Source: Charina bottae (Eukaryota; Chordata; Lepidosauria; Squamata; Charinaidae). From it: a stretch of 64,000 nucleotides of DNA. This document shows, one piece after another, positions 55,953 through 64,000 of this stretch; the first letter of the stretch is position 1; every line of letters begins with the position of its first letter. The stretch covers positions 10,789,001 through 10,853,000 of the forward strand of contig JALMGJ010000025.1 of NCBI GenBank assembly GCA_023362775.1. Direction: 5' to 3'. The position numbers were made by a program, and so were the translations under genes. The notes below the pieces were generated by a model, which ran no database searches, was not told where the DNA came from, and saw only the letters and a program-made list of their open reading frames with translations.

Positions 55953-57099
55953 TGTGAGAGTTGGGCCACGAGGCGGTCCACTTACCTGTCTGCCGCCCGA
56001 TCTGGAAGAGTCCGATCTGGAAGAGGAGCCAGCCCCCGGAAGCAGCAGGCTTGGCGCGAACCCTGTGGAAGAAACAGAGATGCTGATTGGCAGAGGCTCA
56101 TAAGAAGGGACACCTCCACCAATCAGTGCGTGCCAAAGGAGAGCAGAGAGGCGGGCCGAACAACGCAAAGCCCGATTGGCCCCTGCTTTCCAAAGGCGCA
56201 AAAAACGAAATAAAAAACCGGCGCGACTTACCTCCATTGCCAGAGACAACCATTCTAGCAGCTGTACGCCGAAGCCTCCAGACCCCGTGCCGGACCCTGC
56301 TCCCGAGCCTCGCCTAGCTACCGCCACAAACCTCGCTCCAGAGCCCTGCCTTGCCGCCGCCCCAGACGTCGCCTACGAGCCCAGACCTGCTGCTGCCGCG
56401 CCGGATCCCGATTCCGAGCCTTGCCCCGCCGCCGCACCAAGCCTCAGATCGCCACCTTACCTTGCTGCCGTGCCAAGCCTCGTGCCTGAACCTCCTCCAG
56501 TCATCGCGCCTCTGTCCTTGCTCCCTGCAGAAGAAGCCAGCATCGGGTTAAGCGCTGCCGCCTTGCCCGCTCCTCACCCGACTGCCCGAACCACCGATCC
56601 TCCGTTGCCCTCCACTCCAGAGCCTACAGACGCCGGCCACCGGTGGGCTGCCTTCGTGGGGGCCCGGTGTACCCAGACAGATCCCAGCCCAGATCAGCAG
56701 CCAAGCCCTACCGACGCCGGTCACCAGTGGGTGGCTTTTCTTGGGCCCCGGTCTACCCAGGCCCCCACCAGCCCAGAGCAGCACCCAAGCCCCGCTGACG
56801 CCGGTCACCAGTGGGTGGCCTTTCTTGGGCCCCGGTCTACCTCCAGCCCCAACAGCCAAGCTAACTCCACGCCCGCAGTCACCGCGCCTGTTACCTCCGG
56901 TTCACCGCCAGTGGTCGCCACTTCCTCAGCGCCTGCACCCTCTCTGGTCCTTCCTGTCGGGCCGAGAGTACCCAAGGGACTTGTTCCTATCCAGCCTGAG
57001 GAAGAAGAAGAGGACTGTGTAAACTGGGCGTTTTGTGTGTCCATGTAAATAAAGCTATTTCAGTAACGTTTCCGTGTCAGTCTTAGTCGGAACAGGACA
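55953..57099 (+). mobile_element. CpG-rich solo LTR (1147 bp)
   Basis: Starts TGTGAGAGTTGGGCCACG, ends AGTCGGAACAGGACA (TG...CA), and is flanked by a perfect 5-bp TSD, GCATC, at 55948-55952 and 57100-57104. AATAAA at 57048-57053 sits about 50 bp before the end, as expected for an LTR polyadenylation signal on the plus strand. Three 84-bp direct repeats begin at 56629, 56713 and 56797, like enhancer repeats of a U3. CCAAT boxes occur near 56120 and 56174. The high CpG content against AT-rich surroundings suggests recent insertion or protection from methylation. No internal region or second LTR is present; superfamily (gypsy or ERV) undetermined. Confidence 0.82.
56104..57048 (+). CDS. Long Pro/Ala-rich open frame inside the solo LTR, no AUG start
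   Basis: Stop-to-stop the frame is open for about 314 codons but has no ATG near its start; its only in-frame Met is next to the stop. It is Pro/Ala/Ser-rich, with three 28-residue repeats (DAGHQWVAFLGPRSTQ-type at 56629, 56713, 56797) from the 84-bp DNA repeats, and ends in a Glu run (EEEEEDCVNWAFCVSM). The TAA stop overlaps AATAAA by one base. Some complex retroviruses have coding sequence extending into the LTR, so a spliced or read-through product is conceivable. A chance frame in GC-rich DNA is at least as likely. Confidence 0.25.
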   Translation, partial: EGTPPPISACQRRAERRAEQRKARLAPAFQRRKKRNKKPARLTSIARDNHSSSCTPKPPDPVPDPAPEPRLATATNLAPEPCLAAAPDVAYEPRPAAAAPDPDSEPCPAAAPSLRSPPYLAAVPSLVPEPPPVIAPLSLLPAEEASIGLSAAALPAPHPTARTTDPPLPSTPEPTDAGHRWAAFVGARCTQTDPSPDQQPSPTDAGHQWVAFLGPRSTQAPTSPEQHPSPADAGHQWVAFLGPRSTSSPNSQANSTPAVTAPVTSGSPPVVATSSAPAPSLVLPVGPRVPKGLVPIQPEEEEEDCVNWAFCVSM

Positions 57100-57104
57100 G
57101 CATC

Positions 57105-57588
57105 ATCCAGCTGCCTCATTTAAAATCAATCAGTCTATTCATTCTTTTATTCCTTCCTACTCTTTTTTCCACTTCAGAAAAATGGCTTGAGAATATAACT
57201 TCCAAACCATTTTTTTGCTGATAAGTAGAGTACTAGGAGGAAACTGAAATATTGATTGCCTAGAATTCTGATCTGCCAACTAACACAAGAGTGAGGGAAA
57301 TAAACCTGTTTGTAATTGTACTGCTTAGTCCAAGCATAAGCACATATTTCACAAATTTCTGGCACCAATGGTGAAACAAAACTGCATCAAAGTTCTTTTG
57401 AGTAACTCTTGCAGATATAAGGAACAAATGTTCAGCTCTTAAATGGAAAAATATCCAGAGGAAAAGATTAGAAGACTGGGATCTCCAACCTGCAACCGAT
57501 GAAAGGTGCTGCACTTTTAGAAGAAATGTACAAGTTGTGATTACTTCCATAATCGGTTCTGAATATAGGTGAAACTGGTAACCCATCT
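57105..57588. other. Unassigned AT-rich DNA
   Basis: No supported gene or repeat. Confidence 0.4.
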
Positions 57589-57592
57589 TATT

Positions 57593-57631
<39 letters not shown>

Positions 57632-57688
57632 TTATTCAGATTTATCACCGCCCATCTCTGCAGCAGTAGACTCTGGGCGGTTTACAAC
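57589..57688 (-). mobile_element. L2/SINE-type 3' tail
   Basis: The complement has GTAAACCGCCCAGAGTCTAC, GAGATGGGCGGTGATAAA and a (TAAA)n tail, the same terminus as the L2 at 51.4 kb. No coding part; it ends where the inverted duplication begins. Confidence 0.7.
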
Positions 57689-58123
57689 ACTTATTGCCTG
57701 TTCCTTCCTGTTTCACTCTGTGCCTCTCCTCCATGATTATGACCTGTTCTGCTGGTCTCCTTTTGAACATGGGTGTAGCACTCTTCTGAAAGAATGCTAA
57801 ACCTAGGCCCTAAAATAGCCCAGTTGGCAGGTCAGGGACAAGGAAAAGGATGCAGGATGAAGCAGGATGGAAATTGCCTGATGTATTGGTTGTTTTCCTC
57901 GCTGACACGTAATGCTGGGGTGGGATGTGCAGCCAGGATCAGTTACTGAAAAGACACCACTGTTAAGAAATGTTTTTATAATGGAAATGTTGGCAAGTCT
58001 GAATGCAAGGTAATCAATACTGAGAAAGAAGCCACTTTCTCTAGAGTACAAGTAGGCAATCTTTCCAGGTGGATCAGGTTAAACCTGGAGTGGGACCTTT
58101 TAAAAGAGGGCTTATTTCTCCAG
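57686..58123 (-). repeat. Inverted duplication, left arm
   Basis: Reverse complement of 62058-62497 over about 438 bp with roughly 11 mismatches and no large gaps by eye. The sequence belongs to no family I recognise. Both arms contain the same roughly 82-codon open frame (57803-58051 here), with mostly non-synonymous differences and no known domain. Confidence 0.92.
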
Positions 58124-58261
58124 AAGCAAATAGGAAAAACTTTCTCTCTGTTCAGATATTGTACCCATTAGGGAAATAAATATCTGAGTAGATATAATAA
58201 TAATACAAAAGAGTAACAAAAGCCACAGATGGGCATGAAAAATAATAATTTTGTAATATTT

Positions 58262-58330
58262 ACTACTAATAATAATTTATTTATTATTTAAATTTATATG
58301 ACCGCCCAACTCCCCCAACGGGGGAGTTTT
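58262..58330 (-). mobile_element. Short L2/SINE-type 3' tail
   Basis: The complement reads GGGGGAGTTGGGCGGTCATA followed by AAATAATAAATAAATTATT, a degenerate version of the same terminal motif. Confidence 0.55.
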
Positions 58331-60127
58331 ATCACTAGATTATTTATCACTAGACTACCCTGCACAAGCTTTCCATGAGGTGGATCATTCTTGGAGCAAT
58401 TTCCTTTTATTTTACTACACTACTTCAAGCTAACATTAACACACCTGGGGGCAACAGAGGCATCTGCTTGGGTGGGGGGTAAAAAATGTCCAGATAGCAC
58501 CCATGAGTGTGCGATTGAAGCCCTGCCCTTTTTTATTTGAGTCACACGTTTCAAAGCGGGGCGGGACTTGGATTGTGCGTTTGCAGGCACCATCTTGACA
58601 TTTTTCACACTCCCCCAGTAGATGCCCCTGGAGGCCAAACATACTTCACCACAATTCTATTTTTGATCTTTCCAGTATCCCTTGACTATTTGTGATAACG
58701 TATTCAAAGCTTACATGAACAAAAACTCCCGGAATGGTAAATGTAAATAAAACATAGAAGGTGGGCATCATTTTCTCCTTGGAAGCTTAGCCGAGGTTTG
58801 CAAATCACTTGTAATCCATTTCATGCTGTTTAGCTATCCCACGGGCACTGCCAAAAGCCTAGCTGCAGGTTCAGATGGGTGAAAAATTCAATTGGTTCAA
58901 GTTTCAGTGTGCACGTACCAATTTGCACTTACCAAATGTATGAGCAAACCAGAACACTGCCATATGCTGAAATCTGCATTTTTGTGGATTTCATGATAAA
59001 GTCCATGGCTCAAATAAGGATGCATAAAAATGTGTGTGTACGAAATGCATTATATTATGGTGTTTGGTGTGTGTTTGCAAAAAACAATCCATGTAATTAG
59101 GACAGAGCACACAGAATATAATGTTGGAGAAAATGGGTTCCAAAATAATGAGACCAGTGCTAACTATATTTTTTGCTGTTTGGATTTACACTAAAATGTT
59201 ACTGCTAGGCTTGTTAATGGCAAATATATTGTTAACCTTATTAACAATTGTTTAACCTTGTTAATTGCAAATGTATGACATGTTTCTTCCCTTGCTTATT
59301 GGATTTGATAAGAAAGAACCTCCCTTTGTTAGATGCAGCCTTTGTAACCCTCAGCAGGGTGCATTTGTTTGGGTGATTTTTGCCCATAATGTGTAAGATA
59401 ATAAAAAGTTCAGCCTTCTGCCCTGGAAAGAAACTGAAGTCTGAATCTGCTCAGGAAGACTAGAGATAAGCATAATGCTATAATTATTCATGATGCTTCC
59501 AGCAGTATTCTTAACTATAGTTATTATTATCTGTATGATCTGCATTGGGGTGTTTGCTTGCACATACTTGCTTTTTCTTATCTCAGATTTAACTGAAGGA
59601 TTACAAATAAAAATACTGAGTGATTGTAACATTTATGATCTGATCCAGTGTTCTTCAAGCTGCAGAAAGCAGTATATTATCAGACTTAAAACAGGGATAG
59701 AGGAGGGGGGGGGGGAAGCATGGTTGTTGGCCTTCTAGACTCACTTCTTGGGTTTTCTTGTCTCTCCCCCATTTTAGAGGACTAAAGGAAAGAGGATCAG
59801 CCAAAGCTGAAGAAAGATAAGGAGAACAAAATCTCCTGACCCACCCATCAATAAAATACAAGTGTATCATGGAGGCAGAACACGACCATGTATTATGCCT
59901 GAACAAAACTTCAAAGAGTTGCTTTGGTGTGACAAAACTTCGTGCAAAGCTTCCCTCTGAAGGCGTCTCAAAACATATCCCAAATGAAGCCCAGACTGAA
60001 ATGAAACCAGAGAATCAGCTTCATTGAAATGCATCTGGTGCTTTGTTTGCCACCTTATCCAAGAATGGGATACCTGAGTCAGACCTATGATTGCAGACAT
60101 CTTCCCAAGTTATTGGAGGGATGTTTC
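58331..60127. other. Unassigned DNA
   Basis: A G13 run occurs at about 59704. No supported gene or repeat. Confidence 0.4.
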
Positions 60128-60142
60128 AAAAGAAATTTTATA

Positions 60143-61393
60143 AGAAAAGTTTCAAAATGTTTCAAAAGAAATTTTATTTATATAAAGTTTTGCAAGATTC
60201 AAAAGAAAGAGGTGGTTTAGGACTCCCAAATTTTAAATTATACCATGCAGCTTGTGGTTTGGTATGGCTTAAGGAATGGATTGTTTTGAGAAATGAAAAA
60301 TTATTAAATCTGGAAGGTCATGAATTGAGATTCGGATGGCATGGATATCTGTGGTATGATAAGGCTAAAATTAACGTGGACTTTAAAAATCACTATATTA
60401 GAAGATCCTTGTTGAGAATTTGGAATAAATATAAACCAACTTTATGTTATAAGAGACCTTTATGGATTTCCACGCAAGAAGTTTTTTATAGAACAGAAGT
60501 AAGAAATAAAGATAAGTGGTTGACATATAAGGACTTTTTTAAAAAAAGAACAAGGACACTATGTGATAAAATCAAAAGAAGAACTTGCTCAAGAAGGATA
60601 TACCTTTCAATGGCTCTCCTATATGCAACTTACAGAGAAATTTAAATTAGACAAAAAAAAATTAGAATTTGAACAAACTAAATCAGAATTTGAAATACAA
60701 CTATGTGAAAATGATGAACGCTTAATTGCTAAAATGTATAAATTATTGTTAAAAGGAGAAATGGTAGAGGAACAAGTTAAAGATTGTATGATTCAATGGG
60801 CGAAAAATATTGTTCACAATATACAACTTCATCAATGGGAAGATACGTGGACTAAAGGATTAAAATTCACCTTATGTTACAACCTAAAAGAAAACTTTTA
60901 TAAGATGATGTATCAATGGTATATGACCCCACAAAAACTCTCAAAAATGTACGGGAACATCTCCAACTTATGTTGGAAATGTATAAAACAAGAAGGGTCT
61001 TTTTACCATATGTGGTGGACTTGTAATATTGCAAAAGAATTTTGGACTGAGATACATTCATTGATGCAAAATATACTACAGATACGAATACCATTTAAAC
61101 CAGAATTTTTTTTACTTGGAATTTGGGATGTACAAATAGAAAAACACTTTTTTAGAATAATACAATACATGACCACAGCAGCAAGACTTTTATATGCACA
61201 AAACTGGAAAAACCAAAGTGTACCAACAATACAGGAATGGATGTTGAAATTATTAGAGATGGCAGAAAACGATAAATTGACCTGCTTATTAAAAGACAAT
61301 TCAAATTGTTACTTTCTTAAAGAGTGGAAACCTTTGATGGACTATTTGCAAAAAGCAGGAGGAGTAAAGCTAATATGGGGTTTTGATGATTAG
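60143..61393 (+). pseudogene. L1 ORF2 C-terminal region, one frameshift
   Basis: First frame: KERGGLGLPNFKLYHAACGL (about 60205-60265), ELRFGWHGYLWYDKAKI, to about 60590. The frame then shifts in the GATAAAATC region, and KSKEELAQEGYTFQWLSYMQ continues to the stop at 61393. The Cys-rich motif CWKCIKQEGSFYHMWWTC (C-x2-C-x7-H-x4-C) at about 60973-61024 is the conserved C-terminal motif of L1 ORF2p. Endonuclease and RT domains are missing by 5' truncation. Confidence 0.92.
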
Positions 61394-61663
61394 ATTATAT
61401 ATAAATAGTATATAATAGACAAGAAAAATATATGAATGTTATATGAATAGCCAGCATGTAAAAACAAACTATCTATTTTATTCTTATGACCATAGATGGA
61501 TCGGAGGTTATCCAACTTCTGTTTGTCTTTTTCTTTCTTTCTTTTTCTTTACTGCACTTTTCTTTTCTTTTCTTTTCTTTTTAATTTGTATTTCTATTTC
61601 CGTTTCATTCTTAACTTTTAGCTTTGTATATTTAAAAATCTAATAAAAAATTTTTTTTAAAAA
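60143..61663 (+). mobile_element. L1 LINE, 5'-truncated, with TSD
   Basis: Contains the ORF2 C-terminus, an L1 3' UTR with pyrimidine-rich tract (TTTTCTTTCTTTC..., 61528-61580), AATAAA-like CTAATAAAAAA and an A tail. It is flanked by a perfect 15-bp TSD, AAAAGAAATTTTATA, at 60128-60142 and 61664-61678. It lies inside the spacer of the inverted duplication. Confidence 0.93.
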
Positions 61664-61678
61664 AAAAGAAATTTTATA

Positions 61679-62057
61679 ATTGCCTCTTTAAGTAGGCAGG
61701 GATATATCCAGCACACAAGCAGGCACTTAACAGCAGTTATGGTTGTTATTCATGACACCAGGAGGAGCAAAAATCAAGCAGGTGGGGTCCTCATCTCTCC
61801 ACATATACCATCAACATAGTCAACATCTGTAAGCTGAAAAGTATCCATGAACTGAAAAGTATCCATCTACTAAGGTTACTTCCCTATGATATACCCCAAC
61901 AGTCAAGGTGAAGCCAACTAATCTTGTTTACAAAGAATGATAACAATTGTTCACAGTGAGTCTCTTACTGTTCTGGCTCCCCTCTCCCAACATCATGATG
62001 GAGGAAATGCCACAATAAAGAAAAGTATAACCAAGCACTCAATGTAGAGTCAGCAAA
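61679..62057. other. Unassigned DNA
   Basis: No supported gene or repeat; a short local duplication (AAGTATCCAT) lies near 61839-61866. Confidence 0.4.
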
Positions 62058-62497
62058 GATGGAGAAGTAAGCCCTCTTTTAAAAGGTCCCACTCCAGGTT
62101 TAACCTGATCCACCTGGAAAGATCACCTACTTGTACTCTAGAGAAAGTGGCTTCTTTCTCAGTATTGATTTCCTCGCATTCAGACTTGCCAACATTTCCA
62201 TTATAAAAACATTTCTTAACACTGGTGTATTTTCAGTAACTGATCCTGGCTGCACATCCCACCCCAGCATTATGTGTCAGCGAGGAAAACAACCAACACA
62301 TCAGGCAATTTCCATCCTGCTTCATCCTGCATCCTTTTCCTTGTCCCTGACCTGCCAACTGGGCTATTTTAGGGCCTAGGTTTAGCATTCTTTCAGAAGA
62401 GTGCTACACCCATGTTCAAAAGGAGCCCAGCAGAACAAGTCATAATCATGGAGGAGAGGCACAGAGTGAAACAGGAAGGAACAGGCAATAAGTGTTG
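62058..62497 (+). repeat. Inverted duplication, right arm
   Basis: Partner of 57686-58123. It runs from GGAGAAGTAAGCCCTC to CAGGCAATAAGTGTTG. The flanking sequences outside and inside the arms do not match. Confidence 0.92.
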
Positions 62498-63833
62498 GCA
62501 AGGAGTCGCTCTGGCTGGCAGCACCTGGCTGTAGCCCATGGAGTAGGTAAGAGTAGACAAAATGGCTTTCCTTCCACCCAAAAGAAATTATAATGTTAAA
62601 ATTACTGTTTTTAATTTAAGAAGTAGTGGATGCATGCCTGGGCAGAACAAATTGTAGGAAAAATGCAGAATCTCTCTGTCTCCTGGCACTACCCAGATAC
62701 TGGCATGTATGGGGTGTTCCTTAATGTTAATTCTCTGCAATATTCTAAGTAGAGTTACCACAGGTGCAGGACATTTCATACACAACTCGTTGCTTGCGAG
62801 TGGGTGTCAATGTACATTGGAAAAAATACATATTAGTATTTAACACCTGTGTCTTTATGTTGCAATGCACAGCACTGCAGGGAAATTTTTCAACTTTTTA
62901 CACTATAATTTGTTATCGACACAAAATGCCTTTATTCACTTCAACCTAAAGAAGCACATTTTATCCCATTTAGAGTCAGTCCAGCAACAGAGAAATATCT
63001 TATGTCAACCATTCAATACCCCAGAGACCAAAGTACTGAAGTTGTTCCTCTGCTTTTCCAGGCCATGACTTCAGAATTGTCAGATGTTGATTTCTTTACA
63101 AATACCATTGATTTCCTTACATTTTACAATCTTTCTCTCTTTTTTTCACTTTATATAAGTGCCAAGAATATCTCAATAGCATTGGCACATGGACGGAAGA
63201 AAGAGAACATTGATTTAGGTTTAGAACTTATAGTTCCACCCTGGTGGGTAACATGAAGGTCTTAGAGATCTGCTTGTGATGCCAAGAACAATTTGATCAA
63301 GGAAGAAAACTCTCAATCAGCTTTGCCCAGAATAGGGTAGTGTTTGCTGATTTATTTTAGTAATTTGCCTACATCCTATATGGGTCAGAGAAGGAAAAAT
63401 ATTGTCTATAATTAGAAAGATCAATATGCTTTTAAAGCTAATGCTTAATAAAGATTTCCTCCTCGAGCCGACTCCTCCTTGAAAATACACCACCTCCCTA
63501 AGCTTTGATTGCACTGCTCTCACTCCCCCACCCGTGTTTTCTATGACCCAAAGGGTAATTAATGCAGGAGAGGGTGATCATAACTGGCTTTAATTAACTA
63601 AATTAAATGTAATATAAAGTTAAATCAATGTTGGTTGTAGTTTTGTCTCTGCCCCTTTCTTTCTCCTGACCATGTTCACTTTTGGGATGGTGGCCACATT
63701 ATGTCCAAGTGTGGAACAGTTTGTATTTCCTGCTGCACTGTGAATGAAATCTACTCTGAGAACGTTTCTGTTCAGTGGGCTATGTAATAGCTTGGAACCA
63801 CAAATACTGCCTCCTGACCAATGTCTCTACTGA
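62498..63833. other. Unassigned DNA
   Basis: No supported gene or repeat. Confidence 0.4.
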
Positions 63834-64000
63834 TTATTTATTTATTTTATTTTCTATCCCGTCTTTATTATTTTTATAAATAACTCAAGGCGGCGAACAT
63901 ACCTAATACTCCTTCCTCCTCCTATTTTCCCCACAACAACCACCCTGTGAGGTGAGTTGGGCTGAGAGAGAGTGACTGGCCCAAGGTCACCCAGCCGGCC
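63834..64000 (-). mobile_element. Common squamate tRNA SINE, cut by the window edge
   Basis: The complement reads GGCCAGTCACTCTCTCTCAG, CCTCACAGGGTGGTTGTTGT, GGAGTATTAGGTATGTTCGC and GGCGGGTTATTTATAAA-type blocks into a TAAAATAAATAAATA tail. The tRNA head lies beyond position 64000. Same family as the 3' end at 38.64 kb. Confidence 0.9.

Noticed and set aside
57803..62379. Conserved 82-codon frame in both inverted arms as a duplicated gene
   Set aside because: Several of the differences change residues, no domain is recognisable, and conservation is explained by recent duplication of the whole DNA segment.

Overview
The window reads as non-coding, repeat-dense DNA of a squamate reptile (lizard or snake). 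The evidence is the repeat mix: Sauria-type tRNA SINEs, a nearly full-length Bov-B LINE, a second RTE lineage, L2, CR1, L1 and R4 non-LTR elements, Penelope, hAT non-autonomous transposons, and Ty1/copia and Ty3/gypsy (Gmr1-like) fragments. No complete host gene is visible. The only candidate host coding sequence is an open frame at positions 1-129 ending at a good splice donor. If it is real, most of the window is probably intron or intergenic DNA downstream of that exon. No cellular pathway can be assembled from this window; its biology is that of transposons and their debris.

Layout. 0-10 kb: candidate exon, truncated Sauria SINE with a pentanucleotide tail, palindromic hAT MITE, Penelope 3' end with GIY-YIG coding, RTE fragment, two old tRNA SINEs, an R4 (RLE-type LINE) 3' half. 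10-20 kb: two intact Sauria SINEs with perfect target-site duplications (TSDs), a CR1 tail, a 268-bp solo LTR, a GGAA microsatellite, a perfect palindrome at 18.0 kb, and a 1.4-kb L1-derived element that appears to lack ORF2 and has a 16-bp TSD. 20-30 kb: L2 remnants and a 3.07-kb Bov-B with a 12-bp TSD. 30-37 kb: 5S-rRNA-like SINE, an R4 copy split by a 1785-bp GC-rich hAT element (8-bp TSD) carrying a 227-bp palindromic tandem array and promoter-like motifs, and an inverted Penelope unit with a 14-bp TSD. 37-39 kb: Gmr1-like protease-integrase remnant with a SINE inserted in it. 39-45 kb: mostly unassigned single-copy-looking DNA. 45-50 kb: RTE fragment, second 270-bp solo LTR, small hAT, 5S SINE, R4 3' end, deleted Sauria SINE. 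51-54.4 kb: L2 abutting the 5' part of a Ty1/copia element with a copia-style half-tRNA primer binding site. 55.9-57.1 kb: CpG-rich 1147-bp solo LTR with 3 x 84-bp direct repeats. 57.7-62.5 kb: a roughly 438-bp inverted duplication (about 97% identical) whose spacer holds a 5'-truncated L1 with a 15-bp TSD. The window ends inside another SINE.

The most unusual items are the hAT element with the palindromic array, the CpG-rich solo LTR with a long AUG-less frame, the copia fragment, the perfect palindrome, the inverted duplication, and the L1 derivative lacking ORF2. All calls come from reading motifs and terminal/TSD structure by eye. Family names are by resemblance, and no database search was run.
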